A DNA stretch of 64,000 bases from Meghimatium bilineatum. Its lineage: Eukaryota > Mollusca > Gastropoda > Stylommatophora > Philomycidae. Where the stretch lies: NCBI GenBank assembly GCA_034231615.1, contig CM067322.1, positions 66,883,354 to 66,947,353 on the forward strand, in the 5' to 3' direction. Below, piece after piece: positions 1 to 10,379 of the stretch. The notes under the pieces were generated by a model. It had not been told where the DNA came from, did no database searches, and saw only the letters and a list, made by a program, of their open reading frames with translations. Positions within the stretch are counted from its first letter, which is position 1. Every line of letters begins with the position of its first letter. The translations under genes and the position numbers were made by a program.

Positions 1-219
1 GCATTAGACTAGATAGGGCCTACATTTCATAAATAAATAATTTTTGTGCATTTTACATAAACCTCAGGCTCCATCTAACCAGGTTAAACTGCATTTTCTT
101 GATAAATACCTTTTGGTCAAAATGTTGATCCTGTGCATTGTTAACTGTTTAACTACTATTTAAACTTTTTATATTTTTTCAGTATTTACTTGCCATATGG
201 TAGCACAGTTTTACTGCAG

Positions 220-898
220 TCTCCTGATCAATGAATAAATAACAGAATAGATATCTCCTGATCAATGAATACATAACAGAATAGATGTCTCCTGATCAAT
301 GAATAAATAACAGAATAGATGTCTCCTGATCAATGAATAAATAACAGAATAGATATCTCCTGATCAATGAATAAATAACAGAATAGATATCTCCTGATCA
401 ATGAATAAATAACAGAATAGATATCTCCTGATCAATGAATAAATAACAGAATAGATATCTCCTGATCAATGAATAAATAACAGAATAGATATCTCCTGAT
501 CAATGAATAAATAACAGAATATATATCTCCTGATCAATGAATAAATAACAGAATAGATATCTCCTGATCAATGAATAAATAACAGAATAGATATCTCCTG
601 ATCAATGAATAAATAACAGAATAGATATCTCCTGATCAATGAATAAATAACAGAATAGATATCTCCTGATCAATGAATAAATAACAGAATAGATATCTCC
701 TGATCAATGAATAAATAACAGAATAGATATCTCCTGATCAATGAATAAATAACAGAATAGATATCTCCTGATCAATGAATAAATAACAGAATAGATATCT
801 CCTGATCAATGAATAAATAACAGAATAGATATCTCCTGATCAATGAATAAATAACAGAATAGATATCTCCTGATCAATGAATAAATAACAGAACAGAT
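220..898. repeat. 34-bp tandem array
   Basis: About 20 head-to-tail copies of a 34-bp unit containing CTCCTGATCAATGAATAAAT. Copies are nearly identical, with rare substitutions (gatgtc for gatatc, tacata for taaata). The homogeneity suggests recent expansion. Each unit carries the palindrome TGATCA. No coding role is seen. Confidence 0.97.
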
Positions 899-1159
899 GA
901 GACCAAAAGAAATAGTTGACAATGGAAGGTAGTCTGTGCATAAAGTCTTTGCAAATAAAAGTTAGAAAGTGTACTAGAGATATAACATGAGTAAACTTTG
1001 CACTAAAATATTAAAGAAGCTCAAAAGGCATAGAGAATTGACCTCATTGTACTCAAGTTACCCTATAAATGCTACCTGCAGAGAGAACCAGTCATAGCCC
1101 ATAATTTCATAGCTTCAAGCAATAATTCTCAGGGATATCAGAAAAATCTTTATAAATAA

Positions 1160-1238
1160 GGTATTTCGAGCGGGATTTGAACCTGCGACCTTTGCGCACA
1201 TAGTAAATGTCTTATCTACTACACCATGGAGATCCCTG
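1160..1238 (-). repeat. tRNA-like segment, probable SINE head
   Basis: On the minus strand an A-box-like stretch (TGGTGTAGTAGATAAGA) is followed about 35 bp later by a B-box-like GGTTCAAATCC. The ends do not pair as an acceptor stem, so this is more likely a tRNA-derived SINE head or tRNA pseudogene than a working tRNA. Confidence 0.45.
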
Positions 1239-1322
1239 AAAGTTGCAGTTTCAATATCAACTTAAAAAAAAGCATTTGAAGACAAAAATAAGAAAAAACA
1301 TTTGATTGTTAAATGTCTACAG

Positions 1323-1616
1323 CAGGGATCTTAACATTTTTGTGGTCCGAGGATCGGATGAAAAAACAAGCTAATATGAAAGATTTAACTATTTATGGTA
1401 GTATTCATAAATATACATGTTAACATGTTTCAGCTAATGGGCATTTATATATTTTTATTTATATATTTATGTATATTTATATATATTTATGTGCACAAAA
1501 ATTTATACAATTAATTACAGGCATGGTGCTAGACCATGCTCGAAATAAGCACTTTTGTTTAAGGACTGGTGGGCTTGGTACATTGGGCCTGAGGGCCGTA
1601 GGTTACCAATCCCTTG
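1323..1616. mobile_element. hAT-type non-autonomous element (MITE)
   Basis: A 294-bp element with degenerate hAT-like terminal inverted repeats: it starts CAGGGATCTTAAC, and the reverse complement of its right end starts CAAGGGATTGGTAACC. Flanking 8-mers gtctacag (1315-1322) and gtttatag (1617-1624) match at 6 of 8 positions, both differences C/T, as expected for an aged 8-bp hAT target duplication. The interior is AT-rich with a TATATTTA microsatellite and no coding sequence. Confidence 0.65.
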
Positions 1617-1734
1617 GTTTATAGTCTAGTCCATTTGTAATACAATTTAATTTTTCATTCTCTGTTTGTCTCCTATTTTTCAGAATAAAAGATTTTGTTT
1701 GAACATTAATTCAATCTGTGTATTGAGATGTTAC

Positions 1735-2370
1735 TGTATATCTTAAGTTATTCCATTTATTTTGTGAGCTGTTATCTGTACATCTTCATATTATTCCATT
1801 TGTTTTCTGAACTGTTAACTGTAAATTTTCATATTACTGGGTATTCCTTTTGTTTTGTGAACTGTATATCTTCATGTTATTCCATCTGTTTTGTGAACTG
1901 TATATCTTCATATTCAGCTGAACACAGACATGTTGGGACATTGGCACAAATAAAACAGCAACACAATGCATTCCCATTCTCTGAACTACACCCTGCTGGA
2001 AATCGAGTAGGACCATGGTCCTGCTACAAGAGAGATCCGGCAGGTGTTTGAGAATGAAAGCTGAAGAAGAAGAAGTATATTTTTTATATTATTCTATCTG
2101 TGTTTTTACTGTATATCTTCAAGTTATTCCATCTGTTTTATGAACTGTTAATTGTATATTTTCATATTATTCCATCTGTTTTGGGGAATGCATTGTATAT
2201 GCTATTTCAGTCTGTTCTGTGAACTGTATATCTTCATGTTATTCCATATTTTGTGAACTGTATATTTTTATGTTATTCAGTCTGTTCTGTGAACTGTATA
2301 TCTTCATGTTATTCCATGTTTTGTGAACTGTATATTTTTATATTACTCCATCTCTTTTGTAAACTAAAAC
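1735..2370. repeat. degenerate 35-40-bp tandem repeat
   Basis: Loose repeats of a unit close to TTTTGTGAACTGTATATCTTCATGTTATTCCATCTG, described here only as a consensus of parts: gtgaactgtatatcttca and ttattccatctg. The array is split at 1915-2075 by a SINE fragment. Divergence between copies is high, so the array is old. Open frames across it are accidental. Confidence 0.75.
1915..2075 (+). mobile_element. SINE family A, 3' part, diverged
   Basis: Matches the 3' half of the SINEs at 22388-22662 and 40886-41165: the segment actacaccctgctggaaat, then ttgagaatgaaagc and a GAAGAAGAAG tail. It lies inside a tandem array and lacks the family 5' part. A variant segment with ctacaagagagatc is shared with the copy at 57145-57275. 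Confidence 0.6.
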
Positions 2371-2399
2371 TTTTTACTCAGTGTTCTTTTCCTAACAAA

Positions 2400-2935
2400 A
2401 ATGTTCCTGCAGATCCACATATTAATGATCAGTAGAATTGAAAGATTTAACAAATATTATATTTTTAATGATTAATTTGTAACTTCTTTTAATTTGTAAT
2501 TTCTTTAATTAATCATTATATATATATAATGATTCAAAGGACACAAAAGTTTTGATCTGCCATAGTGTACTTGCAATGAAATGGTATGTATAAGCACCAA
2601 CTATGAGGGGATTGATTAAGACCTCAAACACACTATCCCGTTGATGATCCATATGTCATAGAAATAGATACATAGCAGACATTTATCCCAGGATACATAA
2701 ATGGCATCAAAATATTCAATAATGGTTGAAAAGCAATGTTCTATACTTGACATGCTTCTTTCTGTGTTCCTCAGTTGACAAGAGTACGTGAAGGAGCACC
2801 CAATTCTTTTACATCACAAAGGATTGGTGACATTTTGAGTGTGATGGACTTGGACTACTTTCTATCTGGGTAATCTACTCGTGATATGCTTTATTTATTT
2901 ATTATTTTCTATTTATTACGTTCATTTACTATTTT
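2400..2935. other. no feature recognised
   Basis: AT-rich single-copy-looking sequence with a short TA run near 2520. No exon, RNA gene or known repeat was recognised. It may be intron of the SPRED gene, whose downstream exons should lie at lower coordinates on the minus strand. Confidence 0.4.
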
Positions 2936-2944
2936 ACTACTATT

Positions 2945-3090
2945 ATTTACAGTGGAGCCAATGTCCGTGTGGTTAGAACGCCATTCTCAGACCCTTGATA
3001 AAAAACAATTTTAAGCCTTCATTTCCAAATCATATTGAAAACCTCCCTGCGCTCTTTCACAGGAAAACATGCAGTAATGAATGTTTTCTT
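2945..3090 (+). repeat. dispersed repeat sharing its 3' end with 10380-10530
   Basis: Contains a weak A-box-like stretch (gtgtggttagaacg) and ends with atgcagtaatgaatg, also present near 10508. The two regions look like diverged copies of one SINE-like repeat. No clear B box is seen in this copy. Confidence 0.35.
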
Positions 3091-3870
3091 TACTATGAAA
3101 ATACTATGTAGACCTAACTATTAAAACAACATAAACTTAACCTATGCAACTTAACCTCATAGTCAACAATAAGACTTATTCAACATTAAACACAGTACAT
3201 TGTGAAATATAATGATCCAATGGATACTGTACTTGACAGGTACTATATTTTGTGTTTCTGAGCACATTTTTAGCCCTCTATTACAAAGTAGGGCCTATAG
3301 TATTTTTTTAAACCAAACTGATTGAACTTGTATATCTTGGTCATTTTTGTGTTCAGTTGTATGAGTTTGTTTCCCTGTAAAGCCAAATTTTGTTCTAAAA
3401 CTTAGAAACAAATTTATTAAAAAAATGTTACATTCATTTTTAAATGTACATTTGTGTTATTTAGTTTCACTTCAGTTAGTTTTCTAAAATAAATGAAGAA
3501 TTCAGTGGTGACATTTTTGTTTACTTATGCGATCAAAGTTTGCTAGACAAACTTCTCCCCCAAACAACACTGTAGAGAAATGGACACCACACTAATCAAT
3601 ATATACAAACATTAATATACAACTTTTCCAATTTGTGTGTGTACATATTATGCATACCTGAACATAATGCACTTGAAATATTTAGTAAACCTAATATTAT
3701 CATAATTAAACCTTAAGTAGAATAATCGAGGTTAGGCAAGACTCAGTACTATGATGAAGCCAGATTAAGTTACTACTCAGTGCAACAAGGCTAATAAATA
3801 CAGACATGACAAATGCATACTGTTTTCAGAGTTATATGTGCTGCAAGACATTTCTGGAAAACACACAAAT
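3090..3870. other. probable SPRED intron sequence
   Basis: AT-rich sequence with no recognised repeat or exon. On the minus strand it follows directly after the splice donor of the exon at 3877-4117, so it should be intron unless that exon belongs to a pseudogene. The next EVH1 exon was not found here by eye. Confidence 0.4.
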
Positions 3871-3876
3871 ACTCAC

Positions 3877-4117
3877 AGCATTATCTGCTATCCGTTCTCC
3901 ATGAATAATGTACTCTGGTTTTATTCGATAGTTATCAGGTGACATTTGTTGTTGATCTCCATTATTGTTGCTACCCCCGTTGCCACTACTGCTTTCCAGG
4001 GGGTTTAGCTTGCATAGTCGAACTTTACTTAGTCCACCACCACCCATTGGTACCCAGCCTCCAGTTGAGTCATCACGAGTCATCACCTGTGCAGAAACTT
4101 GCACCAGGTAGTCTTCA
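3877..4117 (-). CDS. Spred: SPRED-family protein, internal exon of the EVH1 domain
   Basis: A 241-bp internal exon encoding about 80 residues of the N-terminal EVH1 domain of a Sprouty-related (SPRED) protein. SPRED proteins act at membranes with neurofibromin to dampen Ras-MAPK signalling. The diagnostic stretch is DYLVQVSAQVMTRDDSTGGW, then WVPMGGGGLSKV, and near the end EYIIHGERIADNA. A polypyrimidine tract and AG precede 4117 on the minus strand, and a consensus GTGAGT donor follows 3877, so splice sites agree with the end of homology. Family members continue after this point with VVL or VIL and the rest of EVH1, which must be in a further exon at lower coordinates. A low-complexity insert rich in G, N and Q lies between the two conserved blocks; vertebrate SPREDs lack it. 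There is no stop or frameshift, which argues for a live gene. The adjoining exons are not identified in the window. Confidence 0.85.
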
Positions 4118-4424
4118 CTGAGAAAGAAGGGGGAACAAGTTAATAAAAGTATTCTAAAAATTATATTCAAAATCCATTTATTCAAAGCATAACAATTTCA
4201 ATGTAATAAGGATTCAGTGCAGTGGTTCTCAACCCGGGAGGGGGGGGAAGGAGGATGTGAATAAACATTTTTATGAAACTAAACTTTTTAAAATTCCAAA
4301 TTATCCAGAGAGAACCAAACAAAATTAAGAAAATGTGGTAATGCCAATCAAATTCAGAACTTATGTTTGAGATTATACATCATCAATGAACCACACAATT
4401 GTTTGATGGCTTTCAAGAGGAAAT

Positions 4425-5560
4425 GCAGTTGAGCGAATATTTGAGCTTAGAGATGAGCTCAAATTATTTCTTCAAGTTCAAGGTAGAATGCAATGTGTTT
4501 CCTTGTTTGAAAATAAGGAATGGATCATAAGCCTTGACATGGTTTATATCTTTGAGGAGATGAATAAACTGAATCTATTGATGCAAGGAGGGAATGCATA
4601 CATAATAAAATTCATTGATTTCTTGAGATCTCTCATGAGCAAGATGGAAATTGAAAGGAAAAGGTAGAGATAAAAAAAAATGTTGCAATGTTTTAGAAAT
4701 TATCATGCATTCTTATTGCTAGTGACAAAAGCTCCAGTAATATGGAATGGAACTAATCTCCCCCAATCAGCCAAAAAGAGGATGCTATCTATATACTTGG
4801 AAAAAAGGAACAAATAATTATTTTTAGATTGAGAACAGGCCACAACAAACTCAAACAACACATGTACAGGAAGTTTGGAGTTGGTCACACCGATTTGACC
4901 CCTGATATTCTTCAGAAAACACAGAATATATTTTACAGAATTGCCCACTGCACAACACCACAGAAAAAAAAGTATGGTTATCTACAACAGCTGTAGTGTA
5001 CAAGCTCTACAATCCCGTCTACAGGCTGGTGACCACAGTATAGTTCATTGATTAAATCCACATCAGCACCTAACTTTGGATGGAGAACGAGGAAGAAACT
5101 GGAGCTAATGTGCTTTCATAATTTGTAAAAAAAATGTTTACATTTGTGCACCATTTGATATCACTGAAAAATAATTCAGATGATATTTTCATGAACTTAG
5201 CTATAGGTTAGATTTAATACATACAAAATCCATTCAAATTGTCTGTTGAAAATGTTTCTGAAGCTTGTCAGAATGAATTTATGGAACTGAAGACTGATTC
5301 AAGAGCTAGAGATATGTTTCATGAGAAATAAATCATCAAATTTTGGCCCTTGATATGTGATTTATACTCCAAAGTTGCAAAAAGAGTTATATATCCAATG
5401 CCTACATTTGTAATATCTTTGTATGGCAATATTTCATCTCTGGTGCAAGTGAAAAAAATGCAATGAGGTAGATTGTACATTGAAAATCAACTGCACTGTG
5501 ACTTTCAAACACTCTTACACGTTTCCAAGAATTGACAAACATCAAACAACCCCACATTCT
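4425..5560 (+). pseudogene. hAT transposase remnant
   Basis: Two blocks of the plus strand encode broken pieces of a ZBED5/SCAND3-like hAT transposase. At about 4433-4640 the reading includes RIFELRDELKLFLQ and then EEMNKLNLLMQGGNA, the conserved region before the C-terminal domain. At about 5220-5500 it includes NPFKLSVENVSEACQNEF and, after a stop, a run related to the C-terminal hAT dimerisation domain. In-frame stops and the LINE fragment at 4720-4990 show the gene is dead. The catalytic N-terminal region is not visible. Confidence 0.7.
4720..4990 (+). pseudogene. LINE 3' ORF fragment nested in the hAT element
   Basis: From 4826 one open frame reads FRLRTGHNKLKQHMYRKF and continues through GVGHTDLTPDILQKTQNI to IAHCTTPQ. 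This resembles the cysteine/histidine region downstream of reverse transcriptase and RNase H in Jockey/I-type LINEs (family pattern RTGHN, HMY, GHTD, ILQ.CP). It interrupts hAT transposase homology, so it inserted later. The outer boundaries are uncertain. Confidence 0.6.
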
Positions 5561-5899
5561 CCATTGATTGCAACCTACAACTATTTTGACTCACAATAGC
5601 CTGGAAATCTATTGAACTGCTAGTTAAAGTAGGGCATTTATGATTAGTTTGTTAATTAATGTTATAAATATGTTGTTAAACTACTTCCATTAAAGCTGAA
5701 ACATCAATAAACCATTTGTTGTATTTAAATTTGTAAAGTTCTGCTATAAAAATAATTGAAGTGAATGTATACTGTAATTATTACAATATACATTTACTTA
5801 CATTATTACAATGTGGTAATATAGACAAACAGACTTTTCTATATATGCACTTTATTGGGGAACGGGGCCAAAAAGATTGAGAACTGCTGATTTAGTGCT

Positions 5900-6340
5900 A
5901 TACTGGGATACATTTATGCAGGCATGCTCTAGCCCTGTTACATGACAGAAGAGCTTGTCTTCGGATGTAGTGGTGATTGGATTATAATAATCTCCAGACT
6001 TGTGCTATATTTTGATGGTTAAAAGTTCTGTTATAACCTAATTAGGCTAACATCTGTGATTGAAAGAAGCTTACCTCAACTTAAGATGTGTTTTTTATTT
6101 AACCAACAGGCCCACTAAGTTAACTTCAGTTGCACAAAATATTTTTTAATGGCCAGATGCTTTGATATAACCAAACTAGACTAGTGTCCAAGGTTGATAT
6201 GTGTGCTTCGCCTAAACAAGGCTTTAATTCCAAGTTCTGAAATTACTACCCATTAGATCATGAAATAATCAATACAGACAGGCCTAACTACAAGACACCC
6301 TTAATTTGGGCCAAATTTAATTTACAGACATCGTCAACAG
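5900..6340. other. no feature recognised
   Basis: AT-rich sequence between the hAT element and the Tc1 remnant. No exon, repeat unit or RNA gene recognised. Confidence 0.35.
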
Positions 6341-6344
6341 CATC

Positions 6345-6935
6345 TGTAATGGGCAGAGCAACATGTCAGATGGATTAGACTTCAGTAGAATTCTGCCGTA
6401 TTCACAAATGAGCATATAGTTAACATATCCTTTTCTGATGGGCATATGCAGATTTGGCAATGGTGTAGGGAGCGCTCTGCAGATTGTCGTGTTCATCAGT
6501 ACAACCTATTTGATGGTGGAAGTATTCACATTCGAAGAGGATTCAGTTTTCACTATCATGTCTCTTCATGACTTCTGTTAATATTGAGGTGAGTTTCTGT
6601 ATGCATTGGTTGCTATTGCATTCATAATTTATCCAGGCTTGCAGGTTCTCCGGCAGGATAATGCACATATTATGCTGCAATATCTGCAGATGCAGAACAT
6701 CGTCAGTTTTATTGGCCTGCCCAACCACCAGACATGGCCCCTATAGAATATCCGTGGGAAGAGCTTGAGTGCAGAGTTTACTTGCAAGGTTCTCTAGATA
6801 ATCTGCTATAGCTCATAGCTCTTGTACATGAATGGAAACTAATTCTCTGAATTTCCTACATAGACTTGTGCATCCCTTGCAGAGCCACTGCCAAGATTTT
6901 TCGCAAACATGTGGTGGACATACTAGATACTGAGG
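6345..6935 (+). pseudogene. Tc1-like transposase remnant
   Basis: Successive frames match the C-terminal half of a Tc1 transposase (DDE catalytic domain). The reading DGHMQIWQWCRERSADCR corresponds to the family block around GR.W...ER. RQDNAH at about 6650 corresponds to the QQDNARPH block carrying the second catalytic Asp. PPDMAPIEYPWEELE at about 6725 corresponds to SPDLNPIEHLWDELE with the third acidic residue. The end near 6930 reads CGGHTRY, the usual Tc1 terminus. Several frameshifts and stops are present, and the N-terminal DNA-binding half is absent. Confidence 0.8.
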
Positions 6936-7186
6936 ATAGTGTGAATGACATTCCTATATTGTTTGTACTATTTAATTATTTCTTATCTGCAACAAATTTC
7001 ATACAAAATCAAATGCACAAATTAGTGACCAGCATGAATTCATCAGAACATGAATAATGATTCAAATATGTAAACTGGTACACACATTTACATTTCACAC
7101 TCTGTTCTCGGATTATTGGTAGTACACTTATTATGTGCTTTAGTGTATATATGTGAGTGTGTGCATACGTGCGTGTTAATGTATGT

Positions 7187-7190
7187 TAAA

Positions 7191-7226
<36 letters not shown>
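7187..7226. repeat. TA dinucleotide repeat
   Basis: Uninterrupted TA run of about 38 bp. Confidence 0.95.
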
Positions 7227-7229
<3 letters not shown>

Positions 7230-7432
7230 TAAATTATATGTAAATAAATATACATATCTATAGCAGAGTGGTATATAGATATAGACATGTTTCAAGTGAA
7301 CAAAAGAAGAAGAAGAAGAGTGGTATATATAAAAGGTAAAAGTAAGCTGAGTTAGGAACAAGCATCACAGCACAAATATTTTTCTTAAATGCTCAGCTGC
7401 CACCAAGTCAGTGGATGAACAGTAACTGCTTG

Positions 7433-8515
7433 AAAAGTATGATCTGTATAAACAGTATTATCATTATCAGTATCAACAGTATTATCATCAGTATCAACAG
7501 TATTATCATCTGTATCAACAGTATTATCATCTGTATCAACAGTATTATCATCTGTATCAACAGTATTATCATCTGTATCAACAGTATTATCATCATCTGT
7601 ATCAACAGTATTATCATCTGTATCAACAGTATTATAATCATCAGTATTATCATCTGTATCAACAGTATTATAATCTGTATCAACAGTATTATCATCTGTA
7701 TAAACAGTATTATCATCTGTATCAACAGTATTATCATCTGTATCAACAGTATTATCATCATCAGTATTATCATATGTATCTACAGTATCATCATCTGTAT
7801 CAACAGTATTATCATCAACAGTACCAACAGTATTATCATCTGTATCAACAGTATTATCATCTGTATCAACAGTATTATCATCATCAGTATTATCATCTGT
7901 ATCAACAGTATTATCATCAACAGTATCAACCTCTGTATCAACAGTATTATCATCTGTATCAACAGTATTATCATCAACAGTATTATCATCTGTATCAACA
8001 GTATTATCATCATCAGTATTATCATATGTATCTACAGTATCATCATCTGTATCAACAGTATTATCATCAACAGTACCAACAGTATTATCATCTGTATCAA
8101 CAGTATTATCATCTGTATCAACAGTATTATCATCATCAGTATTATCATCTGTATCAACAGTATTATCATCAACAGTATCAACCTCTGTATCAACAGTATT
8201 ATCATCTGTATCAACAGTATTATCATCAACAGTATTATCATCTGTATCAACAGTATTATCATCATCTGTATCAACAGTATTATCATCTGTATAAACAGTA
8301 TTATCATCTCTATAAACAGTATTATCATCTGTATCAACAGTATTATCATCATCAGTATTATCATCTGTATCAACAGTATTATCATCATCTGTATCAACAG
8401 TATCATCATCTGTATCAACAGTATCATCATCTGTATCAACAGTATTATCATCATCTGTATCAACAGTATTATCATCAGCATCAACATTATTATGATCAGT
8501 ATCAACACTATTATC
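7433..8515. repeat. 21-bp tandem array with a 252-bp higher-order duplication
   Basis: About 50 units built on cagtattatcatctgtatca plus a, with 9- and 12-bp partial units. The unit is seven codons and lacks stops, which gives long acidic D/N/T/V-rich (minus) and I/N/S-rich or Y/Q/H-rich (plus) frames. The marker catatgtatctacag occurs at 7771 and 8023, exactly 252 bp (12 units) apart, and the sequence between and after the markers repeats essentially base for base. No gene is inferred. Confidence 0.95.
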
Positions 8516-8745
8516 CCCCTCTGTCGTGCCGGGTCCTGAAATGGGAGCAAAGATTAGTATTAAGTGTATTATGATCAGTATCAACAGTATTATGATCAGT
8601 ATCAACAATATTGTGACCAGTATCAACCGTATTATGATTAGTATCAATAGTAATATCCCCTTTGTGTTGTTGCAGGAGATGACTAAAGATTTTCTGAGGT
8701 GGAGTTTGCTGTCCCATTCCATATAGGGACACAGAAGTTGATGAT
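8516..8745 (+). mobile_element. SINE family A copy split by the neighbouring minisatellite
   Basis: The head at 8521-8553 (ctgtcgtgccgggtcctgaa, then atgggagcaaagatt) and the tail at 8670-8740 (gagatgactaaagattt, then gctgtcccattccatatagg) match the start and middle of the SINEs at 22388 and 40886. Between them, 8556-8655 holds five or six units of the same atgatcagtatcaaca-type repeat as the adjacent array. Confidence 0.6.
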
Positions 8746-8834
8746 CTAATGCCACTTTTGTTTTCCATACTTTCACATTTGGTAAGTTTTATACACTGGG
8801 AATTTCGAACTAGAAGACGTAACAAATTTCAAGT

Positions 8835-9560
8835 ATTTGGTCACATGCGCTGTCGAAATCAAGAGAAGAATTGCAATGGCGACATTGAAACTTGCACAAA
8901 TAAAAAATCTTTGGCAGGGTATCAGCAGCATAACCAAACTATGTATGATCAGATCATGCGTATTTCCAGTGGCAATATACAGTTGTGAGGGATGGACATT
9001 AAATAAAACAAGAGCAAAGAGAATCGCTGCTTTCAAAATGAGATGCTACAGAAGGATTTTATGTATACCATGGACAGCTAACAAGACAAATCAAGAAGTG
9101 TTAAGATCAATACATGACAAAGGGGGCTTAATCCTTAACAACATCTTAACAAGAAAGCTGTGTTTTTGGTCATATAAAGAGACATAACAGTATAGAAAGA
9201 TTTATAGCTGAAGGCAGAGTTAATGGCAACAGGGGAAGAGGGTGCCCAAGACGATAATGGTGCAGTGATATATCAGATTGCTTAACTCTCTATGTCCACC
9301 GAGCCGCTAATATCTACATTTTGGAGACCCACTATGCCGAAAAGCCGCTCAAATCTAAGTTTTAATATGAATTTACTATCGTGTTCGGCATAGCAGGAAA
9401 ACTGTACGGAGACAAAGAGTTAAACATGTCTCTGTGGCAGGTCAAATCACTCAGAATCACAGGGAATTCCGAGAATCCACAAGGAAGACCACATTCTTGG
9501 AAAGAATATGTCACATGATGATATATACTGGGAAGATTAGTACAAGATCAGCGTGAGTTT
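8835..9560 (+). pseudogene. LINE reverse transcriptase, C-terminal remnant
   Basis: The plus strand reads EIKRRIAMATLKLAQIKNLW, then FPVAIYSCEGWTLNK, CYRRILCIPWT and, after a frameshift, FGHIKRHNSIERF and RGRGCPRR. This is the post-catalytic thumb and C-terminal region seen in many non-LTR retrotransposons (family pattern YG.E.WTL, RRIL.I.WT, FGH..R). The 5' end, including the FADD catalytic core, is missing. A TTAA-flanked MITE interrupts the frame at 9282-9423, and the C-terminal reading resumes after it. Confidence 0.8.
9282..9423. mobile_element. 142-bp TTAA-flanked MITE (piggyBac-like)
   Basis: Both ends carry TTAA (9282-9285 and 9420-9423). Terminal inverted repeats are TTAACTCTCTATGTCC and, from the other end, TTAACTCTTTGTCTCC. 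A perfect 10-bp inner inverted repeat, CTATGCCGAA and its complement, lies near the middle. TTAA duplication and subterminal repeats fit a non-autonomous piggyBac-type element. Removing one TTAA copy and the body leaves the LINE frame open across the junction, reading SDCLNMSLWQ. Confidence 0.75.
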
Positions 9561-9569
9561 CAAAAGGTT

Positions 9570-9940
9570 GTGATTGTGCTGAAATCAGATGTGCTTGCCA
9601 GAAGACACAAATAACGTAGCCCCTCTGTAAACCAGCAGCACAACATACTTCACATTCACCGGTGGAAACCACACTATTTTATGCTGGTTATCAGAGTGAA
9701 TACAGATGAATAAGAATAGGCAGTGATGACTGCTACATCCTGATCAGTCTATGCTACTTGATGATGATGACTTTCACATTCAGCTGTATTGCTATAAACA
9801 TCTTTTCATACATATGCTCAATCAGAATGTCGAATCTGTGATCTTGTGAATCTCAATGTATCTTATACACTCCATTTTAATTACTTTCATCAGTCAAAGT
9901 CGGATGTGTCTGGTCATATGCACAAATCAAAGCATGCATT
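9570..9940. other. no feature recognised
   Basis: Mixed sequence between the LINE remnant and a short SINE fragment. Nothing recognised beyond possible LINE-derived residue before 9610. Confidence 0.35.
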
Positions 9941-9944
9941 TCTA

Positions 9945-10010
9945 TCTCTAGACTACATCCTGTGAAAATTAGTAGGGCCACTCAGAGATCCTTTTGAAGT
10001 TTGAGAAATA
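9945..10010 (+). repeat. SINE family A 3' fragment
   Basis: Short match to the family 3' part: ctctagactacatcctgtga, then gagatccttttgaagtttga. Closest in form to the copy at 57145-57275. Confidence 0.4.
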
Positions 10011-10034
10011 ACATGAAAATACACTTACTTTCAA

Positions 10035-10160
10035 AGTTAAAACTAAGTTAATAAATTAGGAACTGATGAAAACCAACCGAACTAAGTTAACAGATTAGGA
10101 ACTGATGAAAACCAACAGAAATAAGTTAATAGATTAGGAACTGATGAAAGCCAATAGAAC
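10035..10160. repeat. 39-40-bp tandem repeat, three copies
   Basis: Three imperfect units containing gattaggaactgatgaaa and ccaac(a/c)gaa. No further copies were seen nearby. Confidence 0.8.
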
Positions 10161-10379
10161 TGCCCCGGTATTCTGTATGTTTACACAGATGAATATCCAT
10201 ATATACAGGTATATAGTAAAATCCCATTATAATGACTTGGTCCTGACTAGCAAAATATTTGTGATACCACATAAATTTGCTATATACATTATAACAATAC
10301 AGAATAAAAATAATTGGGTTCTTTTTACACTATAGAGAGATTCCACTGTATATATAACTAATATATTATATTTCTTGGA

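Larger units (their letters stand above)
4220..5889 (+). mobile_element. decayed hAT transposon (ZBED5/SCAND3-like)
   Basis: The left end begins CAGTGGTTCTCAACC and the reverse complement of the right end begins CAGCAGTTCTCAATC, typical hAT termini. Flanking 8-mers attcagtg (4212-4219) and atttagtg (5890-5897) differ at one base, giving a clear target duplication. The 1.67-kb body holds transposase remnants and an internal LINE fragment. It is far shorter than an autonomous hAT, so the N-terminal coding part is missing. Confidence 0.8.

Noticed and set aside
220..898. CRISPR-like regular array
   Set aside because: Units are contiguous with no variable spacers, and the genome is eukaryotic.
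7385..8776. 463-codon acidic D/N/T/V-rich frame on the minus strand
   Set aside because: It is the 21-bp array read in a stop-free phase; plus frames are equally long. No non-repeat domain.
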